The notes beneath the pieces were generated by a model. It saw nothing but the letters and a program-made list of their open reading frames with translations. It made no database searches and was not told where the DNA came from. A DNA stretch of 64,000 bases from Burkholderia sp. Nafp2/4-1b (GTDB lineage Bacteria; Pseudomonadota; Gammaproteobacteria; Burkholderiales; Burkholderiaceae): assembly GCF_003635165.1 (NCBI RefSeq), contig NZ_ML058620.1:1-64000 (forward strand), given 5' to 3'. Of this stretch, positions 8,678-17,038 are shown piece by piece (the first letter of the stretch is position 1; every line of letters starts with the position of its first letter). Both the position numbers and the translations under genes were made by a program.

Positions 8678-9582
8678 CGCGCCGACGCCTCTGCCACGCA
8701 GCGTGCAAACACATCGACGGGATGACCCGGCGCATTGGACGGCCCGTGCTCGCGCCACCAGCGAGCGACGTCGCTCCCGGTCGCAAACCAGACATCACCC
8801 GCGTCGCGCAGGTGGGCGAGCAACGCGCGCAGCAGATCGATCCGCGCAGCCGTGCCGATGATCTCGGGGTGCAGGCGGAGCACGCAGCACAGCCCGAAGC
8901 GCCGAAACCCGTCGACGTCGTACCGCCAGTTGTCCAGCACGTCGCGGTACGCGGCAATGCGCGGCTGGCCGGCCGGCACCGGAGGCGACAGGTTGAATTC
9001 GAAGTACGGCTCGTCCTCGAGTTCGTAGTGCAGCGGCAGTTCGACGAGTGGCAGGCCCTCCGCGCAGCCGTCGCCGCGCGGATGCCTGTACGGCAGATCG
9101 TCGCCGCGCCACGACGACGACCAGGTGAAGCCTTCCGCCACGAGAAAATCCGCGAAGCCGTCGGCCCAATTGCCGGTGAACGAGCGAAAGCCTTCCGCGT
9201 CGCGGCCGATTGCGTCCGCGAGTGCCGCGCGCCCGGCACGGCATGCGTCGAACTGCGCGTCGAGCGACAGCGCATCGAAATCCTCGCAGCGATAGCCGCT
9301 CACGCCCAGTTCATGACCGGCGGCAGCAATCTCCCGCACTGCACTGCCGTGTGTTTCCGCGACGACGCCCGGCACGAACCAGCTCGCCGGCACACCGAAC
9401 GCATCCAGTGTCGAGAGCAGCCGATCGACGCCGCGGGTCGCGCCGTAATGCCACGCCGACAGCGATTTCTCGCGGCCGACGATGCGCGGTTCGCGCGTCT
9501 GGATACCATGAATGTCGTTGAAGTCGACCGTTATCGCGACCGCACATCGCGCGCCGCCCGGCCAAGAGGGGAGTGTCGTCAC
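8674..9582 (-). CDS. Polysaccharide deacetylase-like (NodB) protein, degenerate metal site
   Basis: A 302-residue protein of the NodB/allantoinase-like carbohydrate esterase 4 fold, about the same length as its upstream neighbour. The first motif is present in altered form (AITVDFND) and the central GFRSFTGNW matches the family, as does LRLHPEIIG near the end. The second motif, where most members have HxxxH, reads GVSGYRCEDFD, so the metal-binding histidines appear to be missing. The start is a GTG at 9582 overlapping the upstream stop (GTGA). It may be an inactive or differently specialised partner of the preceding deacetylase. The real substrate is unknown; C-N hydrolysis of a small metabolite is more likely than polysaccharide deacetylation given the neighbours. 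Confidence 0.75.
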   Translation of the reverse strand: MTTLPSWPGGARCAVAITVDFNDIHGIQTREPRIVGREKSLSAWHYGATRGVDRLLSTLDAFGVPASWFVPGVVAETHGSAVREIAAAGHELGVSGYRCEDFDALSLDAQFDACRAGRAALADAIGRDAEGFRSFTGNWADGFADFLVAEGFTWSSSWRGDDLPYRHPRGDGCAEGLPLVELPLHYELEDEPYFEFNLSPPVPAGQPRIAAYRDVLDNWRYDVDGFRRFGLCCVLRLHPEIIGTAARIDLLRALLAHLRDAGDVWFATGSDVARWWREHGPSNAPGHPVDVFARCVAEASAR

Positions 9583-10454
9583 GTGCCGCTCCGTGGTTGC
9601 GTCTGTGGTGTGGCCGCGGCGTGCCGCGCGAGCCACCAGTCGGCTACGTCTCGGCAACGCGCGAACCATACGTCGTCGTGCGCGCGCATATGGCCGAACC
9701 ACGCCTCCAGCAGCGCGATACGCCCCGGCTTGCCGCACACCTTCGGATGAAGCAGCGTCGTCAGGCACAGCCCTTCGCGATATACGCCGTCGAATTCGCG
9801 CATCCAGTTGTCGAGCGTCGCGCCGTAGCCGGCAATCCGGTCGAGTCCGGCCGGGTAGTCGGGGTTGCGGTGATACGCGAGCGACGCGTAATCGTCGGTC
9901 TCCCAGCGCCCGGGAATCTCGACGAGCGGCGGCTCGCCGTTTTCGCCATGCAGCAGATACGGCCGGTCGTCGCCGCGCATCGAACTCGAATAGCGCACGC
10001 CCGCTTCGCGCAGCACGGTCACGGTTGCATCGCTCCAGTCGCCGGACGGTGTGCGGAATCCGACCGGCCGCACGCCGAGCGTGCGCGCGAACACGTCGGC
10101 CGATTGCGCCATGATCTCGCGCTGCCGCTCGGGCTCGAGCGTCCAGAACGCTTCGTGCCGATCGCCGTGATAGCCGATCTCGTGACCGCGCTCGACGATC
10201 GCCGCGCATTGCGCGGGCCACGTCCGCGCGACCCACGCGGGCACGAAGAACGTCGCGGGCAGGTCGAACGACGCGAGCACGTCGAGCAGCCGCGCGAGCG
10301 CGCGCCACGGCCCGTAGCTGCCGAGCGTGAAATACGCGGGGTTGCGCCAGATCGAGCCGTTCAGCATCGCATCGCCGGTCGGACCGTCGACATCGAACGC
10401 GAGCGCGACGCATGCGCGCTTCGCGTCCGGCCAGCGGGGAGCCAGATCGGTCAT
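9579..10454 (-). CDS. Polysaccharide deacetylase-family (NodB) hydrolase
   Basis: A 291-residue NodB-domain hydrolase, probably metal-dependent. Motif 1 is ALAFDVDGPTGDA, motif 2 is GHEIGYHGDRHEAFW with the expected HxxxH, motif 3 is VGFRTPSGDWSD, and a late LLHPKVCG supplies the family histidine. No signal peptide is visible, so it acts in the cytoplasm. This resembles amidohydrolase-like members such as PuuE-type allantoinases more than secreted chitin or peptidoglycan deacetylases. It starts eight bases after the ABC substrate-binding gene and overlaps the next deacetylase-like gene, so it belongs to the amino-acid uptake operon. Cleavage of an amide (acetyl, formyl or similar) on the imported compound is inferred. 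Confidence 0.8.
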   Translation of the reverse strand: MTDLAPRWPDAKRACVALAFDVDGPTGDAMLNGSIWRNPAYFTLGSYGPWRALARLLDVLASFDLPATFFVPAWVARTWPAQCAAIVERGHEIGYHGDRHEAFWTLEPERQREIMAQSADVFARTLGVRPVGFRTPSGDWSDATVTVLREAGVRYSSSMRGDDRPYLLHGENGEPPLVEIPGRWETDDYASLAYHRNPDYPAGLDRIAGYGATLDNWMREFDGVYREGLCLTTLLHPKVCGKPGRIALLEAWFGHMRAHDDVWFARCRDVADWWLARHAAATPQTQPRSGT

Positions 10455-10461
10455 CGCGCGC

Positions 10462-11295
10462 TCAACGCGTGGCGTTGATCATCGCCTTCGGCACCGCATG
10501 CTCCTGCAGCCCCCACTTCGCAAGCAGCTTCTGGTACGAACCATCCGCGATGATCTGGTCGAGCGCCGTCGTCAGCGCGCTGCTCAGCGCCGTGTTGCTC
10601 TTCGCGACGCCGATACCCGTGTATTGCGACAGGAACGGCTTGCCGAGCGGCGCATACGCGTTCTGCTCGAGGCCGTTCTGGTACGGCAACGTCTCGCCGC
10701 CCTGCACCGCCGCGTCGATACGGTTCTGGCGCAGCTGCATCCGCGCGTCCGACGAACCGTCCGTACCGACCACGACGATCGCCGGCTTGCCGGCCTTCAC
10801 GCAATTCTCCGCGCTCCATGCGGTCGTGTTGTCCGGGAACGACGTGCGCCGGCTCGAACCGACGCGCTTGCCGCACAGCGCGCTCATCTGCGGGAAGTCG
10901 CCCGCGCGCGTCTTCAGCGTGTAGAACTGCGGCCCCGTCTCGATGTAGTCGATGAAGGTGATCACATCGCGGCGCGTCGGCAGGTCGGTCATGCCGGACA
11001 GGATCATGTCGACGCGTTGCGTCGCGACGGCGCTCATCATCTGGTCGAAGCTCGTTTCGACCCAGTTCAGTTTCGCGCCCATCTTCGCGGCGAGCGCCTC
11101 GCCGAGGTCGACGTCGAAGCCGGCCAGCTTGTCGGTCGCCGGGTCCTTGTATTCGAACGGCGGGTAGTTCGGCACGATCGCGACGTTCAGCGTGCGCTTC
11201 GCGACGGCGGACTGCGCGGCGGAGAACGGCGCATGAAGGGCGAGCGCGCCGAATGCGACGGCGGCCAGCGTGCGGGTCAGGACGGATGCTTTCAT
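10462..11295 (-). CDS. Polar amino-acid ABC transporter substrate-binding protein
   Basis: A periplasmic binding protein of the SBP_bac_3 family (277 residues). The N-terminus MKASVLTRTLAAVAFGALAL followed by HAPFSAAQSA is a signal peptide. The mature part begins LNVAIVPNYPPFEYKDP and contains GFDVDLGEALAAKMG, VDMILSGMTDLPTRRDVITF and GVAKSNTALSSALTTALDQI, all typical of family 3. The ATG at 11295 was preferred to one 18 bases upstream because it gives a standard signal peptide and has AAGG upstream. It follows the ATPase and permease genes of the same transporter. Ligand identity cannot be read from the sequence. Confidence 0.88.
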   Translation of the reverse strand: MKASVLTRTLAAVAFGALALHAPFSAAQSAVAKRTLNVAIVPNYPPFEYKDPATDKLAGFDVDLGEALAAKMGAKLNWVETSFDQMMSAVATQRVDMILSGMTDLPTRRDVITFIDYIETGPQFYTLKTRAGDFPQMSALCGKRVGSSRRTSFPDNTTAWSAENCVKAGKPAIVVVGTDGSSDARMQLRQNRIDAAVQGGETLPYQNGLEQNAYAPLGKPFLSQYTGIGVAKSNTALSSALTTALDQIIADGSYQKLLAKWGLQEHAVPKAMINATR

Positions 11296-11390
11296 GGGAT
11301 GTCGCCTTGTCATGATGGAGTAGTGGAGCTACGCCGCTCTCGTCGGCGGCTTAAACGTTCGGGCGCTGCGAAACGGGGCGCCCGGCCCGG

Positions 11391-12158
11391 TCAAGCAATC
11401 ACCGCGGAAATGAACTCGCGCGTGCGCGCATGCGTCGGCGCGGACAGCACCTGATCGGGCGGACCGCTCTCGACGATTCGGCCGCCGTCCATGAACACGA
11501 CGCGGTCCGCCACCTCGCGCGCGAAGCCGAGCTCGTGCGTGACGACGATCATCGTCATCCCGCTCTTCGCGAGATCGCGCATCACGGCCAGCACTTCGCC
11601 GACGAGTTCGGGATCGAGTGCCGACGTCGGCTCGTCGAACAGGATCAGTTGCGGATGCATCGCGAGCGCCCGCGCGATCGCGACGCGCTGCTGCTGACCG
11701 CCCGACAGCTCGACCGGAAACGCGTCGCACTTGTGCGCGAGCCCGACGCGCGCGAGCAGTGCGCGGCCTTCGTCCTGCGCCTGCGCGCGGCGACGCTTGA
11801 GCACCTGGATCGGGCCTTCGGTCACGTTCTCGAGCGCGGTCTTGTGCGGAAACAGGTTGAAGCGCTGGAACACCATGCTCGTCGCCAGCCGCTGGCGCGC
11901 AACCTCTCGCTCGGACAGCTCGTGCAAGCGATCACCGGCGCGCCGGTAACCGGCCAGCTCGCCGTTGACCCACAGCGCGCCCGAGCTGACCGTCTCGAGC
12001 TGGTTGATGCAGCGCAGGAACGTGCTCTTGCCCGAACCCGACGGCCCGATGATGCACAGCACTTCGCCCTGCGCGACGTCGAGCGTGATGCCGTGCAGCG
12101 CCTGGAAATCGCCGTACGACTTGCGTACGTCTACCGCGCGAACGACCGCGTTCGTCAT
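11391..12158 (-). CDS. Amino-acid ABC transporter ATP-binding protein
   Basis: A 255-residue ABC ATPase of the GlnQ/HisP type. Walker A is GPSGSGKST, the Q-loop lies in [11 protein letters not shown], the signature is LSGGQQQR, Walker B is [13 protein letters not shown] and the switch His is in VTHELGF. The start chosen is the ATG at 12158, preceded by GGGAGA at ideal spacing. An earlier in-frame ATG at 12194 overlaps the permease stop (ATGA) and would add 12 residues. It energises the transporter formed with the permease gene upstream and the binding protein downstream. Confidence 0.92.
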   Translation of the reverse strand: MTNAVVRAVDVRKSYGDFQALHGITLDVAQGEVLCIIGPSGSGKSTFLRCINQLETVSSGALWVNGELAGYRRAGDRLHELSEREVARQRLATSMVFQRFNLFPHKTALENVTEGPIQVLKRRRAQAQDEGRALLARVGLAHKCDAFPVELSGGQQQRVAIARALAMHPQLILFDEPTSALDPELVGEVLAVMRDLAKSGMTMIVVTHELGFAREVADRVVFMDGGRIVESGPPDQVLSAPTHARTREFISAVIA

Positions 12159-12190
12159 GACGTTCTCCCGATGGTATTGGATCGTGTCGT

Positions 12191-13084
12191 TCATGTGCGG
12201 CCCGCCGCCCGCCCCGCGCCGCGCGCGAAGCGCCGTTCGACGCGCGCCTGCGCGAGCGACAGCACGGTGACGACCGCGAGATACCAGATCCCCGCGACGA
12301 TCAGCAACTCGATCACGCGAGCGTTCGCGTAATAGATGTTCTGCGCGTTGTGCAGCATCTCTGCGTACTGGACCACGCTCGCGAGCGACGTCAGCTTGAC
12401 CATGCTGATCAGCTCGTTGCCGATCGGCGGCACGATCACGCGCATCGCCTGCGGCAGGATGATCCGGCGCAGCGCCTGCAGACGCGCCATGCCGATCGAC
12501 TTCGCGGCCTCGTACTGGCCGGTGTCGACCGACAGCAATCCGGCACGCACGACTTCCGACGTATAGGCACCCTGATTGATGCCGAGCCCGAGCACCGCTG
12601 CGAGGAACGGCGTCATCACGTCGACGGTCCGGAACTCGGCGATGCCCGGGATGCCGAGCGTCGGAAACACCAGCGCAAGGTTGAACCACAGCAGCAGTTG
12701 CAGGATCACCGGCGTGCCACGGAACAGCCAGATGTAGCCCTGCGCGATCGCGCCGAGCACCGGGTTCGACGACAGCCGCATCACCGCGGTCACGACGCCG
12801 AGCACGACGCCGAGCGTCATCGCGAGCACGGTCATGACGATCGTGTTGCCGAGCCCCGTCAGGATCGAGCGCGCGGTCAGGAACTGGCCGACGACACGCC
12901 ACTCGATCTGTCCGCGCGCGAACGCGGCGACCACATACGCGAGCGCGGCAATGATCGCGACCGACGCGACATAGCGGCCCCAGTAGCGCCGGCGCACGCG
13001 CACGAGGTTGACGGCATCATCGGATGCGTCGCTGGGTGGCTGCGGCGCGCCGTCGAGACGGCGGGAATCGGAGGCGCTCAGCAT
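12191..13084 (-). CDS. Amino-acid ABC transporter permease
   Basis: A 297-residue inner-membrane permease of the HisMQ family. After a cytoplasmic N-terminus of about 45 residues there is one hydrophobic segment ([18 protein letters not shown]), then the conserved core with the phrase [30 protein letters not shown], and the EAA loop [20 protein letters not shown] followed by [15 protein letters not shown]. The ATG at 13084 overlaps the end of the argH-like gene by seven bases, so it is translationally coupled to that enzyme. A single permease gene suggests a homodimeric channel. Confidence 0.9.
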   Translation of the reverse strand: MLSASDSRRLDGAPQPPSDASDDAVNLVRVRRRYWGRYVASVAIIAALAYVVAAFARGQIEWRVVGQFLTARSILTGLGNTIVMTVLAMTLGVVLGVVTAVMRLSSNPVLGAIAQGYIWLFRGTPVILQLLLWFNLALVFPTLGIPGIAEFRTVDVMTPFLAAVLGLGINQGAYTSEVVRAGLLSVDTGQYEAAKSIGMARLQALRRIILPQAMRVIVPPIGNELISMVKLTSLASVVQYAEMLHNAQNIYYANARVIELLIVAGIWYLAVVTVLSLAQARVERRFARGAGRAAGRT

Positions 13085-14511
13085 GACGGCCCCCGATAGT
13101 CGCGTGCCCATGCAGCCTGGCGTTCGATCGCATCGTGCAGGCGCCCGATCTGCTCGCGTACCTGCGCGGGCGACGTGCCGCCCGCGCCGCGCCGGGCCGC
13201 GACGGCTGCGTCGAGCGTCAGGTGCGCGCGCACGGCCGGCGCAAGGCGCCGGTCGACGGCCTGCAGCTGTTCCGCGCTCGCATCGGCCAGCTCGATGCCG
13301 TCGCGCTCGCACACCTGCACGAGCGCACCGGTGATCTCGTGCGCTTCGCTGAAGGGCACGCCGCTCAACGCGAGCCAGTCAGCGACCTCGGTGGCCAGCG
13401 TGAAGCCGAGCGGCGCCTGGCGACGCATCTCGTCGGCATTCACGCGCATCGTGCGAATCATTCCCGCCATCGCAGGCAGCACGAGCTCCAGCGTATCGAT
13501 CGAATCGAAGGCGGCGATCTTGTCTTCCGCGAGATCGCGGTTATACGCGAGCGGCAGCGACTTCAGCGTCGCCAGCAGACCCGCGAGATTGCCGATCAAC
13601 CGCCCCGCCTTGCCGCGCGTGAGCTCCGCGATATCCGGATTCTTCTTCTGCGGCATGATCGAGCTGCCGGTCGCATAGCCGTCGTCGAGTTCCACCCAGC
13701 GGAATTGCCGCGACGTCCACAGGATCACTTCTTCCGACAGGCGGGACAGATTGACGGCCAGCATGCTCGTGACGAACACGAATTCGGCGACATGATCGCG
13801 CGCGGCCACGGCGTCGATCGAGTTCTCGCACGGCGCGTCGTAACCGAGTTCCTGCGCGGACAGTTCGGGCCGCACGCAGATCGCCGAACCGGCCAGCGCG
13901 GCCGCGCCGAGCGGCGAGCGCGCGGTGCGCCGGTCCCAGTCGACCAGACGGTCGGCGTCGCGATACAGCGACTGCGCATGCGCGAGCAGCTGATGGCCGA
14001 ACACGATCGGCTGCGCGGGCTGCAGGTGGGTAAACCCGGCGGTCACCGTGTCGACGTGCGCGCGTGCCTGGCCGAGCAGCGCATCCTGCAGATCGAGCAC
14101 GCCGCGCACGATCGTGCGTGCCTTGTCACGCAGATACAGGCGCAAATCGTTCGCGGCCTGATCGTTGCGCGAGCGCCCGGCCCGCAGCTTGCCGCCGAGC
14201 GCCGGCAACCGCTGCGTGAGCACGCGCTCGAGAAAGGTGTGCACGTCCTCGTCGGCAAGCGACGGCGCGATCGCGCCGGCCGCGTAGTCGCGCGCCATGC
14301 CGTCCATCGCGGCCAGCAGTTGCGAAAGTTCGTCGTCGTTCACGATGCCGGCGCGGTTCAATTCGCGTGCGTGCGCGCGGGAACCGGCGAGATCGTACGG
14401 CACGAGGCGGAAGAAACTGGGATCGGAGCGGGACAGGTTCTGCAGCGCGTCGGACGGCGCCGACTGAAAGCGGCCGCCCCACAAGCGTTCGATCGGTTCG
14501 GTAAGGCTCAT
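13078..14511 (-). CDS. Argininosuccinate lyase family protein (ArgH-like)
   Basis: A 477-residue member of the fumarase/aspartase superfamily, ArgH branch. It opens with LWGGRFQSAPSDAL, has GRSRNDQ and THLQPAQPIVFGH, and carries the superfamily signature GSSIMPQKKNPD on the mobile loop. Classical ArgH releases fumarate and arginine from argininosuccinate. Here it is the first gene of an uptake operon with an amino-acid transporter, two deacetylase-like proteins and an MmgE/PrpD protein, not an arginine biosynthesis context. I infer a catabolic C-N lyase acting on an N-succinyl (aspartate-type) adduct. Start is the ATG at 14511; the open frame extends further upstream without coding character. 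Confidence 0.85.
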   Translation of the reverse strand: MSLTEPIERLWGGRFQSAPSDALQNLSRSDPSFFRLVPYDLAGSRAHARELNRAGIVNDDELSQLLAAMDGMARDYAAGAIAPSLADEDVHTFLERVLTQRLPALGGKLRAGRSRNDQAANDLRLYLRDKARTIVRGVLDLQDALLGQARAHVDTVTAGFTHLQPAQPIVFGHQLLAHAQSLYRDADRLVDWDRRTARSPLGAAALAGSAICVRPELSAQELGYDAPCENSIDAVAARDHVAEFVFVTSMLAVNLSRLSEEVILWTSRQFRWVELDDGYATGSSIMPQKKNPDIAELTRGKAGRLIGNLAGLLATLKSLPLAYNRDLAEDKIAAFDSIDTLELVLPAMAGMIRTMRVNADEMRRQAPLGFTLATEVADWLALSGVPFSEAHEITGALVQVCERDGIELADASAEQLQAVDRRLAPAVRAHLTLDAAVAARRGAGGTSPAQVREQIGRLHDAIERQAAWARDYRGPSC

Positions 14512-14552
14512 TGCTGTCGACCTCGACTCGGTTGAATTACCCCACTGTAGGC

Positions 14553-14586
14553 ATTCAATTTTTTTTGTTGTAGCGAGAAATTGAAT
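14553..14586. promoter_or_regulatory. Inverted repeat in lysR/argH divergent promoter
   Basis: ATTCAATTT (14553-14561) and AAATTGAAT (14578-14586) form a perfect 9-bp inverted repeat with a 16-base spacer. It sits in the only AT-rich stretch between the divergent argH-like and LysR genes. Position and symmetry make it the likely LysR binding site and shared promoter. Confidence 0.55.
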
Positions 14587-14633
14587 CCGTTTAAATGAAA
14601 TTTTTCTCAATACCTCGTGATCCGGAGCCGCCG

Positions 14634-15512
14634 ATGCGCAACCGCCTGCCTCCGCTGAATCCGCTGCGCGCATTCGAGGCCGCGGCCCGGCGCGGCAGCG
14701 TCTCGGCTGCCGCGGACGAACTGCACGTGACCGCGAGCGCGGTCAGCCACCAGATCCGGATTCTGGAAAGCACGCTGGGCGTCGCGCTTTTCGTCAGATC
14801 AAAGGCGCGCGTGAAGCTCACACCCGAAGGCGAGGCGCTGCTGGAACCGGTCGGCGCCGCGTTCGACATGATCGCGAACGCGACCGTCCGGCTCGATTCG
14901 CCGGCAGCCGTCGGCGATCTCGCCGTCTCGACCCCGCTGTCGCTGACGTCGCGCTGGCTCGCCCGGCATATCGGCAATTTTCTCGAGCGTTATCCGGGTA
15001 TCCACCTGAAGGTGATTCCGTCCAACGATGATCGGGAAGTCTATTCGCCGGACGTCGACGTCTGCATCCGCTATGGGGAAGGCAACTGGCGCAACCGGCG
15101 CGTCGACTTGCTCGCGCATCCGGCGCTGTTCCCGGTGGTGAGCCCGGCCTTGATGAACGGGCCCGATGCGATCCGCAAGGTGCAGGATCTCGCGGGCCGC
15201 ACGCTGTTCTGCGAGCATGCGGGCTCGTGGATGCGCTGGCTGGCCGAAGCGAACGCCGACAAGCTGCCCGGCATCCGCATCCTCGAAATCGGCAACGCGC
15301 ACATTGGCGTCGAAGCCGCGGTGCACGGGCAAGGTGTCGCGCTCGGCGATAGTCTGTCCGTGCGCGACGATCTGATCGACGGCACGCTCGTGCGCCCGTT
15401 CAGCGCGGCGGTGCCGTCACGTCATGCGTACTATCTCGTCACGCGTCACGAGCTGGCCGAGACGCCGCTCGTGACCGCGTTCACGTCGTGGCTGCGCGGA
15501 CGCCTCGCATGA
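14634..15512 (+). CDS. LysR family regulator, GcvA type
   Basis: A 292-residue LysR-type regulator. The winged HTH is plain (LRAFEAAARRGSVSAAADEL, then TASAVSHQIRILESTLG), and the C-terminal effector domain contains the GcvA-type SRWLARHIGNFLERYPGIHL and DVCIRYGEGNW. I chose the ATG at 14634, preceded by GGAG at six bases and giving the usual MRNRLPPLNPLRAFEAAAR start, over an ATG 39 bases earlier. It is divergent from the argH-like operon and probably controls it. The effector is presumably the imported compound or a breakdown product. Confidence 0.88.
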   Translation: MRNRLPPLNPLRAFEAAARRGSVSAAADELHVTASAVSHQIRILESTLGVALFVRSKARVKLTPEGEALLEPVGAAFDMIANATVRLDSPAAVGDLAVSTPLSLTSRWLARHIGNFLERYPGIHLKVIPSNDDREVYSPDVDVCIRYGEGNWRNRRVDLLAHPALFPVVSPALMNGPDAIRKVQDLAGRTLFCEHAGSWMRWLAEANADKLPGIRILEIGNAHIGVEAAVHGQGVALGDSLSVRDDLIDGTLVRPFSAAVPSRHAYYLVTRHELAETPLVTAFTSWLRGRLA

Positions 15513-15536
15513 CGCGCGTTCTCGCTGCGTTGACGT

Positions 15537-16067
15537 TCAGTAATCGAGATCGGTCAGGTCGTCCCACACCATGACGATGTTGTGCGAGCGCCAGATCGGG
15601 CCCGCATCGATGTACTCGCCGGCAAGCCGGCCGTTCAGCGCCGCGTAGAAGTCGATCGCGGCATCGTTGCCCTTGACGACACTCAACGCGGCGCCCCGGT
15701 ACTGCGACTTCGTCAAGTGAGCGGCCAGTTGCGCGAGCAACCTGCAGCCGATGCCGCGACGCTTGAATTCGGGATCGACATACAGGAATTTGATTTCGCC
15801 GCGGCCGCCGAAGATCGCTTCGGACGGCGTACCCGCGGCACCGATTCCGACGATCCGTTCGTCGGCTTGCGCGATGAGCACGAGTTGGTCGCCGTCGTTC
15901 GACGCCAGCTTTTCCTTCCAGCGCTCGCCGCGATAGCGTTCGTCCAGGACCGCATACGCTTGCGCCGGCGCCAGTTCCCGGTAAGTGTGCCGCCACACCT
16001 TCACGTGAAAATCGGCGATCGCCTGGGCGTCGTCGAGATGGGCGGACCTGATGGAAATTCCAGTCAT
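15537..16067 (-). CDS. GNAT family N-acetyltransferase
   Basis: A 176-residue GNAT acetyltransferase. The acetyl-CoA binding motif A is visible as IKFLYVDPEFKRRGIGCRLL, followed by a motif B-like ALSVVKGNDAAIDFYAALNGR. The start at 16067 has AAGAGAG upstream. It lies convergent with the LysR gene and upstream of nothing on its strand, so it is probably a single-gene unit. The substrate is unknown. It is distinct from the two paralogous GNATs near 33-36 kb, which share a different N-terminal signature. Confidence 0.82.
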   Translation of the reverse strand: MTGISIRSAHLDDAQAIADFHVKVWRHTYRELAPAQAYAVLDERYRGERWKEKLASNDGDQLVLIAQADERIVGIGAAGTPSEAIFGGRGEIKFLYVDPEFKRRGIGCRLLAQLAAHLTKSQYRGAALSVVKGNDAAIDFYAALNGRLAGEYIDAGPIWRSHNIVMVWDDLTDLDY

Positions 16068-16157
16068 TGACGACTCTCTTCGGCAACAGTGCGCTGTTGC
16101 ACGCGGTTCGAACCAACCGATTCTCGACGATCCGGGCCGCGAAGTCGAATCAACAAC

Positions 16158-16889
16158 TCAACTCTCAGACCGTTTCAACTTCATCGATACTGAAAAGCGT
16201 TCGGCCGGGTGGATGCTGATGGAGACTTCGAACGCAATGCCGGCCGAATCGAGATAGCGTCGCACGATTTCGAGCGCGGCCGTTCCCGCCGGGATCTTCA
16301 ACCGTGCAGCCATTTCGGGCGAGACGTTCACCGCCTGCACGTTCTGCTGGATCTCCGCCACGCATCGGCCGTAGCGCGCCTCGATCAATGAACTGATCAG
16401 CGTGTCCGGTTCGCTGCGGGCCGTCTCGACAATTTCGGCATAGCCGGGATCGATATAGACATCCGTCCAGCCGATCGGCGGACGCGACGTGTCGTGTTCG
16501 ACCCGCAGGCTCGAAATTCGCAGCCAGCGTGCGCCCTCTTCGCACTTCAAGACCTTCGCTAGCGTGCCGGCAACGGCAAGCTCCTCCACCGACTGCACCA
16601 CCCGCCAGTTCTCGGAGCCGAACTGAACGAGATCCTCGACCGACGAGAGTGACGGACGGAAATCGTTCTTCGGCTGCGCCGACTCGACACGCGTGCCCGC
16701 GTTCTTGCGGCGCGACACGAAGCCGAGTTGCTGCAGTTCGTGCAGCGCCGCGCGGATCGTATGCCGGCTGGTCTTGTACAGGTCGCGCAATTCAAGCTCG
16801 GTCGGCAAATAGGAGCCAACCGGGAAGCGGCCCGATGCGATGCCTTCCGTCAGGTCGCGCGCAATCTCGGCAAAGTGGGGTCTGTTCAT
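16158..16889 (-). CDS. GntR family regulator, HutC/UTRA type
   Basis: A 243-residue GntR regulator. The N-terminal winged helix is clear (ASGRFPVGSYLPTELELRDLY, SRHTIRAALHELQQLGFVSR, GTRV), followed by a UTRA effector-binding domain (LRISSLRVEHDTSRPPIGWTDVYIDPG, AAEIVRRYLD-like end). It is divergent from the lyase/dicarboxylate-carrier pair, and the 149-base gap contains two identical palindromes that are the probable operators. It likely represses the pair, and its own gene, until an organic acid related to the lyase substrate or product binds the UTRA domain. Confidence 0.87.
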   Translation of the reverse strand: MNRPHFAEIARDLTEGIASGRFPVGSYLPTELELRDLYKTSRHTIRAALHELQQLGFVSRRKNAGTRVESAQPKNDFRPSLSSVEDLVQFGSENWRVVQSVEELAVAGTLAKVLKCEEGARWLRISSLRVEHDTSRPPIGWTDVYIDPGYAEIVETARSEPDTLISSLIEARYGRCVAEIQQNVQAVNVSPEMAARLKIPAGTAALEIVRRYLDSAGIAFEVSISIHPAERFSVSMKLKRSES

Positions 16890-16944
16890 TGTCTCGGCAA
16901 ATCGATCGTCGTCAACAGTTTAAGGGTAAACATCGCTTGAGCGA

Positions 16945-16984
16945 TATGTCCGGACATAATACGCTTCAATATGTCCGGACATAT
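16945..16984. promoter_or_regulatory. Double palindromic operator ATGTCCGGACAT
   Basis: Two exact copies of the 12-bp palindrome ATGTCCGGACAT occur at 16946-16957 and 16971-16982, with symmetric flanks extending the second to ATATGTCCGGACATAT. Their centres are 25 bp apart. They lie between the divergent GntR gene and the lyase gene and fit dimer binding sites for the GntR protein. Confidence 0.7.
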
Positions 16985-17038
16985 CGCAATTGTTCAGCGT
17001 CGAAAGTCTGATCCCGCTTACCCCTTTCCGAGGTCGCC

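Noticed and set aside
10454-11390. Riboswitch or attenuator before the binding-protein gene
   Set aside because: Only a 5-bp stem (CGCCG/CGGCG near 11332-11347) is visible in the 95-base gap, too weak to call.
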